From: Paulownia fortunei
Taxonomy: Eukaryota; Streptophyta; Magnoliopsida; Lamiales; Paulowniaceae
Length of the DNA stretch: 64,000 nt
Assembly (NCBI GenBank): GCA_019321725.1
Contig: CM033108.1
Location: forward strand, 19,605,799 to 19,669,798
Direction of reading: 5' to 3'
Part shown: positions 37,923 to 47,644 of the stretch, piece after piece
How the letters are laid out: every line of letters begins with the position of its first letter
Position numbering within the stretch: position 1 is the stretch's first letter
The notes under the pieces: model-generated
The model's database searches: none
Seen by the model: only the letters and a program-made list of their open reading frames with translations
Told to the model about the DNA's origin: nothing
Program-made: the position numbers and the translations under genes

Positions 37923-39596
37923 TAAATGCAGGACATAAAAACAGGTGACAAAGAAAGCAAACATGTTGGAGCCAGAGTCCAGATTGGTCCAATAATCCTA
38001 AACAAATATTCTAAAAATTCTAAATGGTTTTTCATAAACAAGTTCAACAGAATTGTGCAAAATCCAGTTCAGCATATACTGAATAATTTATTGAAAGGCA
38101 GTACCACAGATAACAAGACTCTTTTCATCAGGAGTCTAAATGCACTGGCTTACCTATTCGGGAAAGAGCTAGAAGAATATTTCCTCATCATAAGGGGAAA
38201 ACAACAAGGAATGTTCTAAACAAAGGCAAAAGCAGAAGCCTCTATTAGAGAATACAACAGATCATAGGTAATTAGAGAATACAACAGATCAGAGGTAAAA
38301 AATTTTGATAATATTCCAGAAATAGTACAAGAGGCAGAAAAAATCTTTAAAAAAATAAAAATATACATTGAACCTCTTGTAGAAGAAAAAATTGAAAAAT
38401 TACAAAAAGAAAGAAAAGAATAAAAGAAAAAACAAGTTCAATGGTCTGAACAGCAACCAATAGGAGAAGGCTTAGATTACTTGCAAGCCTTAGCCAAAGA
38501 TGTTACACAGGAATTTCTTTTCTATAAACATTGCCAAGCTATGGAAAATATGTTTAAGAAATTGAATTAAAAGAAATCAAGAACATGAGGAAGAAAACAA
38601 ATAGATTAAGGCACGAAAATCTCCTAAATATGCCATGCTAAACTCAGAAGGAGGAGCACTTAAAGTCAGAATGCATATTTTTGGAGCCCAATTCCTGAGT
38701 CTTCTTCCAGAAGAGCCAAGGGAAATCATCCAACAAAAGAGAAAAGAAAATTTCTTCAAAAAATTTGAACTCCTCGAAAACCTTGGGAGATAACTTGGAA
38801 ACAGATCTCTAAAAATGCCAGAGATGGTAGTAAAAAGAATAACTCAATCATACGAGCTAGGAGAATTTCAACATGAGCTATAGTGCAATCAAAGGCAGTG
38901 TGACTATTCAATCGCCTTCTCCATTCACAGATGTAAAATACATATGAAAGACTTTAGAAAATTCGAATATGGAGATGAAGAAATTACTCCCCAACAACTG
39001 CTGGACTTCAGACTACTTGATAGAATTATCTTTAACAAAATCCCGTAGTGCAGAAAAATGGGAAGAAAACTAAGGCAACTTTGTGAATCCATACTGGAGG
39101 AAGAAGAAGATTTTATTGAAGTAAGGATAAAAACTATCCCTCCAACCTAGAGCAATGGAGTGCTCTTCGCAAAACACATGATGTGGGTCCAAAGATCTCA
39201 TGGGTTTGAAGAAGATAGTAGACTCCATGTGATTAACAAACCATTTCAATAACAACTCGAAGAATGAAGATACTTTGAGGCTATAAAGGGCCTCTCGGAA
39301 AGTAGAACACACCAAGAAGATGAAAAATTCACACTATGGGATATGGATAATTCATAAATCATCTTCGTGGAAAAATAACTATGGTTAATAGCCGGACTCG
39401 ATGGACCCCCAATTGAAAAACTGAACCAACAACTCCTTACAAAATGGACTAACAAGTTCATAAACAAAGAATGTAAAAGCACAGCTCTGTTAAACTTAGA
39501 GTTCGAATCAAACAAAGAGCAAAATCTAGATAACATGATGGAAAGATAAAACTATCAACACCGTATTAGAGTACTAAAACCAAGCATAGTAGACGG
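37923..39596 (+). pseudogene. Pararetrovirus downstream ORF D, copy 1
   Basis: An ORF of roughly 540 codons, now broken, follows the RNase H. Its first 97 codons are open (from about 37926-37929 to 38216). Later parts are Lys/Glu-rich with predicted helices (38300-38760). At about 38884-38940 lies a C-x4-C-x10-C-x2-H pattern that is conserved in copy 2. I recognise no domain. A fourth ORF after the polyprotein is known in Tungrovirus and Dioscovirus, and a second ORF after the polyprotein in Florendovirus. A short tandem duplication at 38247-38302 is private to this copy. An in-frame TAG at 38881-38883 is shared with copy 2. Confidence 0.65.
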
Positions 39597-40157
39597 GTAA
39601 GGTGACATCAGTAGCCCAACGTAAGCATATCGTCTGCATAACGATAGTAAAGTAATAATAGAGATGATGTAAGCAATTACATCATTGAAGATAGCTGGAT
39701 AAAACTGACGCCATCCATGATGTAAGCTCTAGCATAGGTGGCAATAAAGGATGGAAGCCATGACGTCGGTAAAGACATATATCCCGATAAAGGTCAACAT
39801 CTCTACTGAAAGTAGAGAATCTCTTTAAATAAAGATTGTCCTGTAATGAGTGGTCCCTGACCATACATCTGTAAAGTCAAAAGATAGGGAATAGTACTAT
39901 TATTGATTGTACTAATGTCGGAGACTTATCTCCAAAGAATCTGTGTAAATGGAAGGTTGAGATAATGCTAGACGTCCTTATCATGAGCGTCAGTCTATTA
40001 GAATGGCTTGAAGTCCAGAGTTCACATCCGTGACTGTGGCCTATAAATAGGCCAGTCCTTTGTACATTTGAAGAATGAGCAATAAACTATAATCTTCACA
40101 TATTCTCCTTGTCTCCACAATGATCTCCCCAAAAGCACCACAACCCCAAAACACCCT
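39597..40157 (+). promoter_or_regulatory. Pararetrovirus intergenic region, copy 1 right
   Basis: This is a second full intergenic copy in direct orientation with 28298-28873, so copy 1 is terminally redundant. It has a good TATA box CTATAAATA (40041-40049) and AATAAA (40081-40086). It ends at the four bases just before where the TGGTATCAGAGC primer site should begin. It then meets copy 2 in inverted orientation (overlap TTAT at 40157-40160). Confidence 0.8.
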
Positions 40158-40688
40158 TATAGTTTATTGTTCATACTTCAAATGTACAAAGGACTGGCCT
40201 ATTTATAGGTAAGAGTCACGAATGTGAACTCTGGACTTCAAGCTATTCTAATAGGCTGACGCTCATGATGAGGACACGTAGCATTATCTCAACCACCCAT
40301 TTACACATATTCTCTAGAGATAAGTCTCCGACATTAGTACAATCAATAATTGTACTATGCCCTATCTTTTTGACCTTACAGATGCATGGTCAGGGACCAC
40401 TCATTACAGGACAAGCTTTATTTAAAGAGATTCTCTACTTTTGGCAGAGATGTTGACCTTTATCGGGACACCTGTCTTTGCTGATGCCATGGCTTCTATT
40501 ATTTATTGCCAACTATGTTAGAGCTTACGTCATGGATGACGTCACTTTTATCCAGCTGTCTTGATGACGTCATTACTTACGTCATCTCTATTATTGGTTT
40601 ATTGTTGTTATGCATACGATATGCTTATGTTGGTTTGCTTATGTCACCTTACCCGTCTACCACACTTGGCTGTAATACTCTGAAAGGG
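40158..40688 (-). promoter_or_regulatory. Pararetrovirus intergenic region, copy 2 inner
   Basis: On the minus strand it reads the same intergenic sequence: two TGACGTCA palindromes (40537-40544 and 40565-40572) plus TTACGTCA-type half-sites, then the TATA box (40200-40208) and AATAAA (40163-40168). Clustered TGACG motifs are the activation-sequence-1 type element bound by TGA bZIP factors, as in the CaMV 35S promoter. It ends at the AATAAA and faces the promoter of copy 1. Confidence 0.8.
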
Positions 40689-42211
40689 TGTTGATGGTTT
40701 TATCATTCCATCATGTTATATAGATTTCGCTCTTTGTTTGATTCGAACTCTAAGTTTAACAGAGCTATACTTCTACATTCTTTGTTTATGAACATGTTAG
40801 TCCATTTTGTAAGGAGTTGTTGGTTTAATTTTTCAATTGGGGGTCCATCATATCTGGCTATTAACCATAGTCATTTTTCCATGAAGATGATTTGTGAATC
40901 ATACATATCCTATAGTGTGAAGCTTTCATCTTCTTGGTGTGTCTTCGTTCTTCAAGTTGTTGTTGAAATGGTTTGTTAATCACATGGAGTCTACTATCTT
41001 CTTCAAACCCATGAGATCTTTGGACCCACATCATGTGTTTTTCTAGGACCACTCTATTATTCCAGGTTGGAGGGATAGTTTTTGTCCTTACTTCAATAAA
41101 ATCTTCTTCTTCCTCCAGTATGGATTCACAAAGTTGCCTTAGTTTTCTTTCTATCTTTCTGCACTGTGAGATTTTGTTAAAGACTATTCTGTCGAGTGGT
41201 CCAAAGTCCACAGTTGTTGGGGAATAATTTCTTCATCTCCATATCCGAATTTTCTAAAGTCTTTCATATGTCTTTCACACCTGTTAATGGAGAAGGTGAT
41301 TGAACAGTCACACTGCCTTTGATTGCACTATAGCTCATGTTGAAATTCTCTTGGCTCGTATGATTGAATTATTCTTTTTATTGCCATCCATGTGATTTTT
41401 AGAGATCTATTTCCAAGTTGTCTCCTAAGGTTTTCGAGGAGTTCAAATTTTTTGAAGATATTTTCTTTTCTCTTCTGTTAGATAATTTCCCTTGGCTCTT
41501 CTGGCAGAAGACTCAGGAATTGGGCTCCGAAAAGATGCATTTTGACTTTGAGTGCTTCTTCTTCTGAGTTTGGCATGACATATTTAGGAGATTGTCGTGC
41601 CTTAATTTGTTTGTTTTCTTATTCAAGTTCTTGATTTCTTTTGTTCAATTTCTTGAACATATTTTCCATAGCTTGGCAATGTTTACATAAAAGAAATTTT
41701 TGTGTAACATCTTTAGCTAAGACTTGCGGGTAATCTAAGACTTCTCCTATTGGTTGTTGTTCAGACCACTGAACCTATTTTTCTTTTCTTCTTTTCTTTC
41801 TTTCTGTAATTTTTCAATTTTTTCTTTTACAAGAGGTTCAATGTATATTTTTGTTTTTTCAAAGATTTTTTATACCTCTTGTACTAGTTCTGGAACATTA
41901 TCAAAGATTTTAACATCTTATCTATTGTATTCTCTAATAGAGGCTTCTACTTTTGCCTTTGTTTGGAACATTCCTTGTTATTTTTCCCTTATGATGAGGA
42001 AATATTCTTCTGGCCCTTTCCCAAATAGGTAAGCCAGGGCATTTAGACTCCTAAAGAAAAAAGTCCTATTATCTGTGGTACTGCCTTCTAGTAAATTATT
42101 CAGTATATGTTGAACTGGATTTTTGCACAATTCTGTTTAACTGGTTTCTGAAAAACCATTTGGAATTTTCAGAATATTCGTTTAGGATTATTGGGCCTAT
42201 CTAGACTCTTT
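40689..42211 (-). pseudogene. Pararetrovirus ORF D, copy 2
   Basis: The minus-strand counterpart of 37976-39596, broken by frameshifts and stops. The 116-codon open stretch 41211-40861 matches the C-terminal part in copy 1. The same in-frame TAG is present (minus-strand codon at 41330-41328) just before the cysteine/histidine pattern. The upstream end is a deletion junction at about 42206-42213. There the coat-protein region joins directly to ORF D with a shared AG. No function is recognised. Confidence 0.65.
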
Positions 42212-43399
42212 TTGTTTTACAATGTTATAAACATTTAGAGTTGTATCTCCTAGCAATGTTTCCAGGTATACAAACATGTCGACTCATGAAAGGGGTCCTA
42301 TGTTTACCCTGCTCTTACTGTATTTAATTCCCATCTATCTATGGCTTCTAGCCATTGTTGGGGATGTAAATTTGTAAAGGTCAGGATTGTACCATCCTTA
42401 TAGGCTTGTGGTAATATCACACTATCTGGGTTATACCTTCTACCTCTTCCTCTTACTTGATTCCAACCTGTTAGGTCTTTATCTTGTAACCTAGTTGGGT
42501 TTCTAGAAGATCGTCCAAGATCATAGTCTCTAGGTTGAGGTTGAGTTCTTTCAAACTTAATTCTCTCTTGTTTTGGTGGTCTCAGACCAGGGTCATAAGA
42601 AGTATATAATCCGACTAATGGTCCAGCTTGGTCTGTTTCCATTGGTCTATTTTCTGTAGGTGGTACAGTTGGTATTTGATTGTTCATTTTTATTTCATTA
42701 GGCGGATCCCTATAAATTTTTGTTTCTAAGTAGTTTCCATAATTTTCATGGTCTACCTTATATATTTTATTCATATAAGAAAAGGCTTGTTCGAAGTCAA
42801 GTTGATATTCATTAACAAGTCTCTCAAACTCATTACATATTTTATCTTTAATATTTTCTCCATCCATATCTTTAATTTCTTTTATTAAAACTTCAGATGT
42901 GACTCTTTGTTCTCCTAAATATTTTTGGGATTTTGGAGTTTTTTCGTTTTCAAGTATAAAGGATTTTCCTAGTTCTATGTACAATTCTTTTATTGGTTTT
43001 ACTCCTTGTTCACAGTCATTTATAATATTGGTTTTAACTATATATACTTTTCTGATTTGAATATTTACTTCTTCATCAGATATTGTAGGATTCTTTTCTC
43101 TAATTTTTTGACCGATCTTTCTCAGTTGATTTCTTATTCCTCCTTTTCTCAGAACTAAATCATATTCTAGATTAGTCCTATATTGTGGGATTTCTACTAA
43201 CTCATTTAGTCTAGCATCTATTTCTTTAGTTTCATCTATAGAGCTAGAGGTTTCATTCGGGTTTCCTAAATAGCCATAATTATGAAATCTTATTAACAAG
43301 TTTCCATTTGAATTTTCATATACCGAATTTCTAGTTGAGGCATAAATTTGTTTACTTAGAAAAGATTCTATCGTCCATTCTAGCCAGCATTTTGTTCAG
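42212..43399 (-). pseudogene. Pararetrovirus coat-protein N-terminal region, copy 2
   Basis: It contains the longest open frame in the window (43299-42304, 331 codons), hydrophilic with a Pro-rich linker (TVPPTENRPMETDQ) and a basic Arg/Gly stretch before the structured core. The homologous stretch in copy 1 has several stops. After 42304 a few dozen codons of the core remain before the deletion that removed the rest of the coat protein, zinc motifs, protease, RT and RNase H. The frame has no natural start at 43299; it continues from the movement protein region. Confidence 0.7.
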
Positions 43400-44457
43400 G
43401 ATTATATTTTATTCCTGGTATTGCTTTTACACCTTTACTGGTAAGCATGTTTCCTATTATTTCAGAATTTATTTGAAAGCTAGTCCTACTTGTTGAATAA
43501 AGTTTTCCTATAAACCCCATTCTTATCATTAAATTATATGTTCCAGGTTGCAATTTATAGCCTTTTGTTTTTATCCAATTTTAATATGTTTTACAAATTC
43601 TTTGGGATCTATTAAGTAATCTGGGCAAAAATATATTGTAGCACCATTACTTGTGTTCATGTATATTTCAAAGGTTCCTAGAATTCCTTGTCCTAAATCT
43701 GTATGTCTTTCATCATATAAGACTACTAGGGTTTTTGTTCCAAGGTTGGCTCTATGCAATCCTTTGATAGCTATCATGACTGTTCCTAGATGCACATATT
43801 GTATTCCCTATAGAATTATTTGTGTTTTTTAGCTTTCTTCAATTAAACTAAAGGATATTTGTTGTCCCTCATCAGTACAACTTTCTTTTCTTTCACAAAT
43901 ATGTTTGTATATATTTTTCATTGTTCCAGGGACGAATTTTTCCATAAAAAAGTTCTCCCTTTATGTTTTTTAAACCTTTAGTTCTGAAAAGCTCAAATTG
44001 TTCATCAATATCTATAACATATTCCAGTTTTTTGACAATATTCTTATTATTTTCCCAAATTTTAAGGATTTATTTAATCCTTTTGTTGAGTTTGAGCTAA
44101 TAATCTGTTTTCCTTGATCCATTAAAAATATTTACACTTAATAGAGGTTACCTTTAAGGTATCTTTTCCTTTATTTAGATCTAAGTTTCCAATTAGCATT
44201 GCAAAGTTATCAATTTCTTCTTTTGTTACTGAAATATTTTCAGTTTCTTTTCCAAAGCTTCTGTCAATTCTTCGTTCTAATTGTTCAAGTTTTGCAAGAA
44301 TTTTTACTAACAAAATGATTTGTAAATTATTTTGACTTGTTGCAATTTGATCTGGTTTTGCAAGTCCGTTAATTCCAATGATTCCAAAAGTTGGTGAACA
44401 ATTATTAGTTGCTTCTTTTAAATCTTCTTGATTAATTTTTGATTGTTCGATACTCAT
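43400..44457 (-). pseudogene. Pararetrovirus polyprotein start and movement protein, copy 2
   Basis: The polyprotein ATG is at 44457-44455, overlapping the upstream TAA by one base (TAATG), and its first 111 codons are open (to 44122). After broken frames the movement protein core is open at 43795-43571 with the same LVVLYDERHTDLGQG and YFCPDYLIDP strands as copy 1. Further frameshifts separate it from the coat region. Spread of stops differs from copy 1, so decay after duplication or integration was independent. Confidence 0.8.
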
Positions 44458-44761
44458 TAAATTTCTCTAGTAACGATCTTTTTTATTTGAAATAGTTTTG
44501 TTTTTATATCTTGTTTATGTTCTGGTTATCAAAAATTATTTTAAAATTATTTTCCAAAATATCAAACTGTCTTTTTACTTCTATACTGAAGTTTATTATC
44601 AAATCTATTAAAGTGTTATACTTTTCTGTTTTCTCCGTGAAAGAGGTGTGAAAAGTTTCCACTAAAGTTACACCCTAAAGTGTGTCCTTCTATAGTAGTT
44701 TTATTTCTTTTATTTTCTTCTTTAATAGTGAGGTCTAAATATTCTAATCTATTAAGGGTAC
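44458..44761 (-). pseudogene. Pararetrovirus ORF B, copy 2 (internally deleted)
   Basis: It corresponds to 28985-29485 of copy 1 but lacks about 195 bases (equivalent to roughly 29225-29418) that encode the coiled-coil. A one-base difference near 44625 shifts the frame. It keeps the TAATG link to the polyprotein. Confidence 0.6.
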
Positions 44762-45052
44762 CTATTCTTGCTTAAGTTCTTGAATTGTCTTATTAATTAA
44801 GATTTGCAATTGTATCATAAATCCTCTAGTTCTTTCGAATTCTTTGCTAACTGATTCATATACTGGTTCGTTTCTTAGAGAAAGTACTATTCTAATATTG
44901 GTTTCTAGTTCTAGTTCTATTTGATTTTTAAACCAATATAGTTCTTCAATACTACCGTAGTTTATATTTAATAGTAGATTAACAAGCCGCTGAAAATTTT
45001 CATAGAATAAAACACTCTTAACAGTTTTAATATAGACAAGTGGGTACTGCAC
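44762..45052 (-). pseudogene. Pararetrovirus ORF A, copy 2
   Basis: A 96-codon open frame between the leader and ORF B, largely missing from copy 1. It directly follows an in-frame TAG, and its first ATG codon comes only about 78 codons in. If it was expressed it needed a non-AUG start, as known for ORF1 of Rice tungro bacilliform virus and some badnaviruses, or its true start has been mutated away. It is rich in Leu, Glu and Asn and has no recognised domain. It ends with TAG just before ORF B. Confidence 0.55.
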
Positions 45053-45421
45053 CTATTAGTTAATAATCTATTCTAAGAGTTTAAGAGAATAATATTTACC
45101 TCAACTTTCGCCTTTCCTTTATCTTTTCTTCAGTCATAGGAGGCCATCTTGCTTATCCTTTTCTGGTTTGCCTGTAATCTCCCTATCAACGGCCTTTCCT
45201 CCGAGTGGCCTAAAATAGGTTTCTTCTAGTTTTTTACCAGCTTTGGATTTGCAAAAGGTTCTTTTGTGTGAAGAATTTTGTGTTTAGGATTTTGTGAGGT
45301 TAACTTATTTTCTTAAATTAATAGTAATAGACTTAAACTAAAAACACTTTTCCCCTTCCCTGAAGAGAGGGTTTAGAAGATTGGTATTTCTTCTACTTTT
45401 CTCGGCACAGAACCTTTTTAA
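45053..45421 (-). other. Pararetrovirus leader, copy 2
   Basis: About 370 bases between the primer site and ORF A on the minus strand, T- and pyrimidine-rich in places. It corresponds to the RNA leader, which in related viruses carries short ORFs and a hairpin for ribosome shunting. I cannot confirm a hairpin by eye. Most of it is deleted in copy 1. Confidence 0.5.
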
Positions 45422-45433
45422 GCCCTCATACCA
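45422..45433 (-). other. Viral primer binding site, copy 2 (mutated)
   Basis: On the minus strand it reads TGGTATGAGGGC, two mismatches from TGGTATCAGAGC at 28874. Position relative to TATA and AATAAA is the same as in copy 1. Confidence 0.75.
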
Positions 45434-46012
45434 TAAGGGTTTTTTAGGTGTTTTTGGGGTTGTGGTGCTTTTGGGGAAGATCATTGTGGAGAGAAAGAGA
45501 TTATGTAAAGATTATAGTTTATTGCTCATGCTTCAAATGTATAAGGGACTGACCTATTTATAGGTAAGAGTCACAAACGTGAACTTTGAATTTCAAGCTA
45601 TTCTAATAGGCTGACGCTCATGATGAGGGCGCGTGGCACTATCTCAACCACCTATTTACACAGATTCTTTGGAGATAAGTCTCCGACATTAGTACAATCA
45701 ATAATAGTACTATGCCCTATGTTTTTGACTTTATAGATGCGTGGTCAGGGACCACTCATTACAGGACAAACTTTATTTAAAGAGATTCTCTACTTTTGAC
45801 AGAGATGTTGATCTTTGTCAAGATACCTGTCTTTGCTGACGTCATGGCTTCCATCATTTATTACTAGCTATGTTAGGGTTTACATCATGGATGACGTCAT
45901 TTTTATCCAGCTGTCTTTGATGATGTCATTACTTACGTCATCTCTATTATTGGTTTACAATCGTTATGTAGACGATATGCTTATGTTGGGTTGCTCATGT
46001 CACCTTACCCAT
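45434..46012 (-). promoter_or_regulatory. Pararetrovirus intergenic region, copy 2 outer
   Basis: The fourth intergenic copy, with TGACGTCA at 45892-45899, a TATA box at 45555-45563 and AATAAA at 45518-45523 (minus strand). Its outer end matches the outer end of copy 1 (GGTAAGGTGACAT versus GGTAACGTGACAT), so the whole block has inverted-repeat ends at the same viral position. It meets LTR family L at about 46012. Confidence 0.8.
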
Positions 46013-46433
46013 CTTTATCCCCTTTTGATTAAAAAGTTAATTCTTCCATCACTTGTTGATTTAAGAATTAATTTTCACTATCAAATAGATTTAGAAATAA
46101 GAAGTCCAAATTCACTAGTAAGGATTTGAAGTTTCAAAAATGTAGATACCATTAGAGGGACTATATTTGAAGTCCTTGGTGAACGTTTTGTGAGGCCATC
46201 GAAATTGTTCAAGAGGAGTTTGAGGAATCTGAATTCCTTCTTTCCCTTCATCAATTGCATTACTTGAAACTTTAGTTATTTAATTTTATTAAATAAGCAA
46301 TCAAAAATGCAAATAAAAATTGTATTAAATCCGGAATATGCATATTTACATATGATATATGATATTATTTCAGTTGTTTAAAATTTTTAAAGTTTCACTA
46401 TGCTTGTAATCCAGCGATTACACAAACCCAACA
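46013..46433 (+). repeat. LTR of family L, right part
   Basis: It continues the LTR interrupted at 28297. 'aagttaattcttccatcac' (46030-46048) aligns with 4142-4161 of the first LTR, and the end ACCCAACA aligns with ACCAAACA at 4526-4533. Similarity is modest in places. Candidate target duplications (CTGCT at 26133-26137, CCACT at 46434-46438) do not match well. Confidence 0.65.
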
Positions 46434-46640
46434 CCACTGACAAACATAGCCCACACTCTTCAACCTCATGACCAAGTTATTCTCATCATATCACTAGAAA
46501 CCCTACGTCTGAAGTAAGCACGTTGTGGTATTTTTTCCACTTTTGTTTGAACCTGTTGCATTTACCTTGTAGTTGCTTCACAGTTCAGTTGTAGCCTGGA
46601 CAGGACTCAATCATCTTGACTATAAGGTCAATCCACTGCG
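46434..46640 (-). pseudogene. Myb/SANT-like domain piece, tentative
   Basis: On the minus strand around 46630-46500 the sequence reads IESCPGYN followed by TVKQLQGKCNRFKQKWKKYH, then a DVGFLV. This resembles the third helix and tail of plant Myb/SANT-like domains (the 'QL..K...LK..Y..F..L...GFGWD' pattern). It is next to the LTR right end. The likely C-terminal continuation lies beyond the LTR at 25490-26137, in the same strand and order. A hAT-like element interrupts it at 46642. Pattern-based, not certain. Confidence 0.4.
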
Positions 46641-46641
46641 G

Positions 46642-47640
46642 TAGGGTCAGAACTGTGAACCGGCCCATGAGTTCACGGGTCGATTATGGTTCATCTAACC
46701 TGTGAACCGTCGGGTTGGACCCAGTGGTTCCACGGGCTGGAACCGTCGGGCCGGACCCTGCGATTTTTTAATTTTTTAATTTTTTAATTTTTATTTTTTA
46801 ATCAAAATAGTGTAAAAATGTGTTATGCAGGTTTTGAACCTATGACCTCCAAATTATTAACAGAATATTCTAACCAACTAAGCTAATAAACCATATATTT
46901 ATAATTTTGAATAAGTGCATAAATAAGTCTCATGATTTGTTTTTTCATTTTTTTCCCCCTCAAATTGCTTGTCTTGTTTCTGAAAATCAATATAATTGGT
47001 GTTGTGTCCCTTTTTAAATTTAATTAATTAGTTTCAGCAAGTTACAAATCAAGTCCTATATTTAAGCATTCTACATTTCATCTTAATAATAAGTAAAGTT
47101 TTGAAAATTATCTAACGATGTTTATTTACAATTATTTTAATAATAAGTAAATTTGTAATTTTTTAAAAATATTTAATAATGTTACTTTACAATATCTACT
47201 GTTTATTCCCCAACTTTTCATTTAATATTATTAAATTATTATAATGTTTGATTGATTTCATATGATAATATTGACTCTAAAGACCAAAATTTAGTAAATT
47301 GTGTTTTATCAATACAGTGAAAATGGAAAAATTATTTTTTGGAAATTTCATAAATTAATTTAGTTACTTTTGTTTTGGATCATATACTTAAATTTTAGCT
47401 ATTTTTTTTTTTCAAATTTAAGTTAATTTTTTTTCCATTAAATTCAAAAACTAACAATATTTGCAAATTTAAGTTCAAAAAAAATTTAAAAAATAAAATA
47501 AAATATAAGGGTTAGAACCGGAACCAGAACCGGCAGTTCCAGAACTCAAACCGTAACCGACCTTGACAGTTAAGGTTAAGGGTCGGAATTTTTTTAAACC
47601 GTGGAATCAACAATTCCTAAACCGTGGTCAGATCTAACCT
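46642..47640. mobile_element. hAT-like non-autonomous element (about 1.0 kb)
   Basis: The left end begins TAGGGTCAGAACTGTGAACC and the right end, reverse-complemented, begins TAGATCTGACCACGGTTT. Multiple AACCGG/CCGGTT words lie inside each end and the middle is AT-rich. No transposase. It contains a tRNA-Ile-like sequence. An 8-bp target duplication was not recognised, so the class is inferred from end structure. Confidence 0.5.
46819..46892 (-). pseudogene. tRNA-Ile(AAU)-like pseudogene
   Basis: The 74-base minus-strand sequence follows plant tRNA-Ile(AAU) almost position by position. It has an A box TAGCTTAGTTGG, an anticodon loop TTAATAA with anticodon AAT, a variable-loop AGGTC and a B box GGTTCAAAACC. 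The acceptor stem is no longer paired (GGTTTAT against ATAACAC), so it is unlikely to be a working tRNA. It lies in the hAT-like element. Confidence 0.7.
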
Positions 47641-47644
47641 GAGT

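Larger units (their letters stand above)
28298..46012. mobile_element. Endogenous pararetrovirus inverted dimer (Caulimoviridae)
   Basis: The 17.7-kb block consists of copy 1 (plus strand, 28298-40157) and copy 2 (minus strand, 46012-40158) meeting tail to tail. Copy 1 carries a full set of domains plus a duplicate intergenic region. Without its solo LTR insert it is about 8.85 kb, and one genome unit is about 8.3 kb. Copy 2 is about 5.9 kb with the coat-C/protease/RT/RNase H part deleted. Both are disrupted many times and cannot encode a complete virus. Flanks are the two halves of one LTR. Confidence 0.85.

Noticed and set aside
41754..42032. Plus-strand 92-codon frame in the viral block
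   Set aside because: Antisense of viral ORF D copy 2.
28298..46012. Possibility of an active, replication-competent integrated virus
   Set aside because: Both copies have many stops, frameshifts and large deletions, and copy 1 carries a 3-kb insertion.
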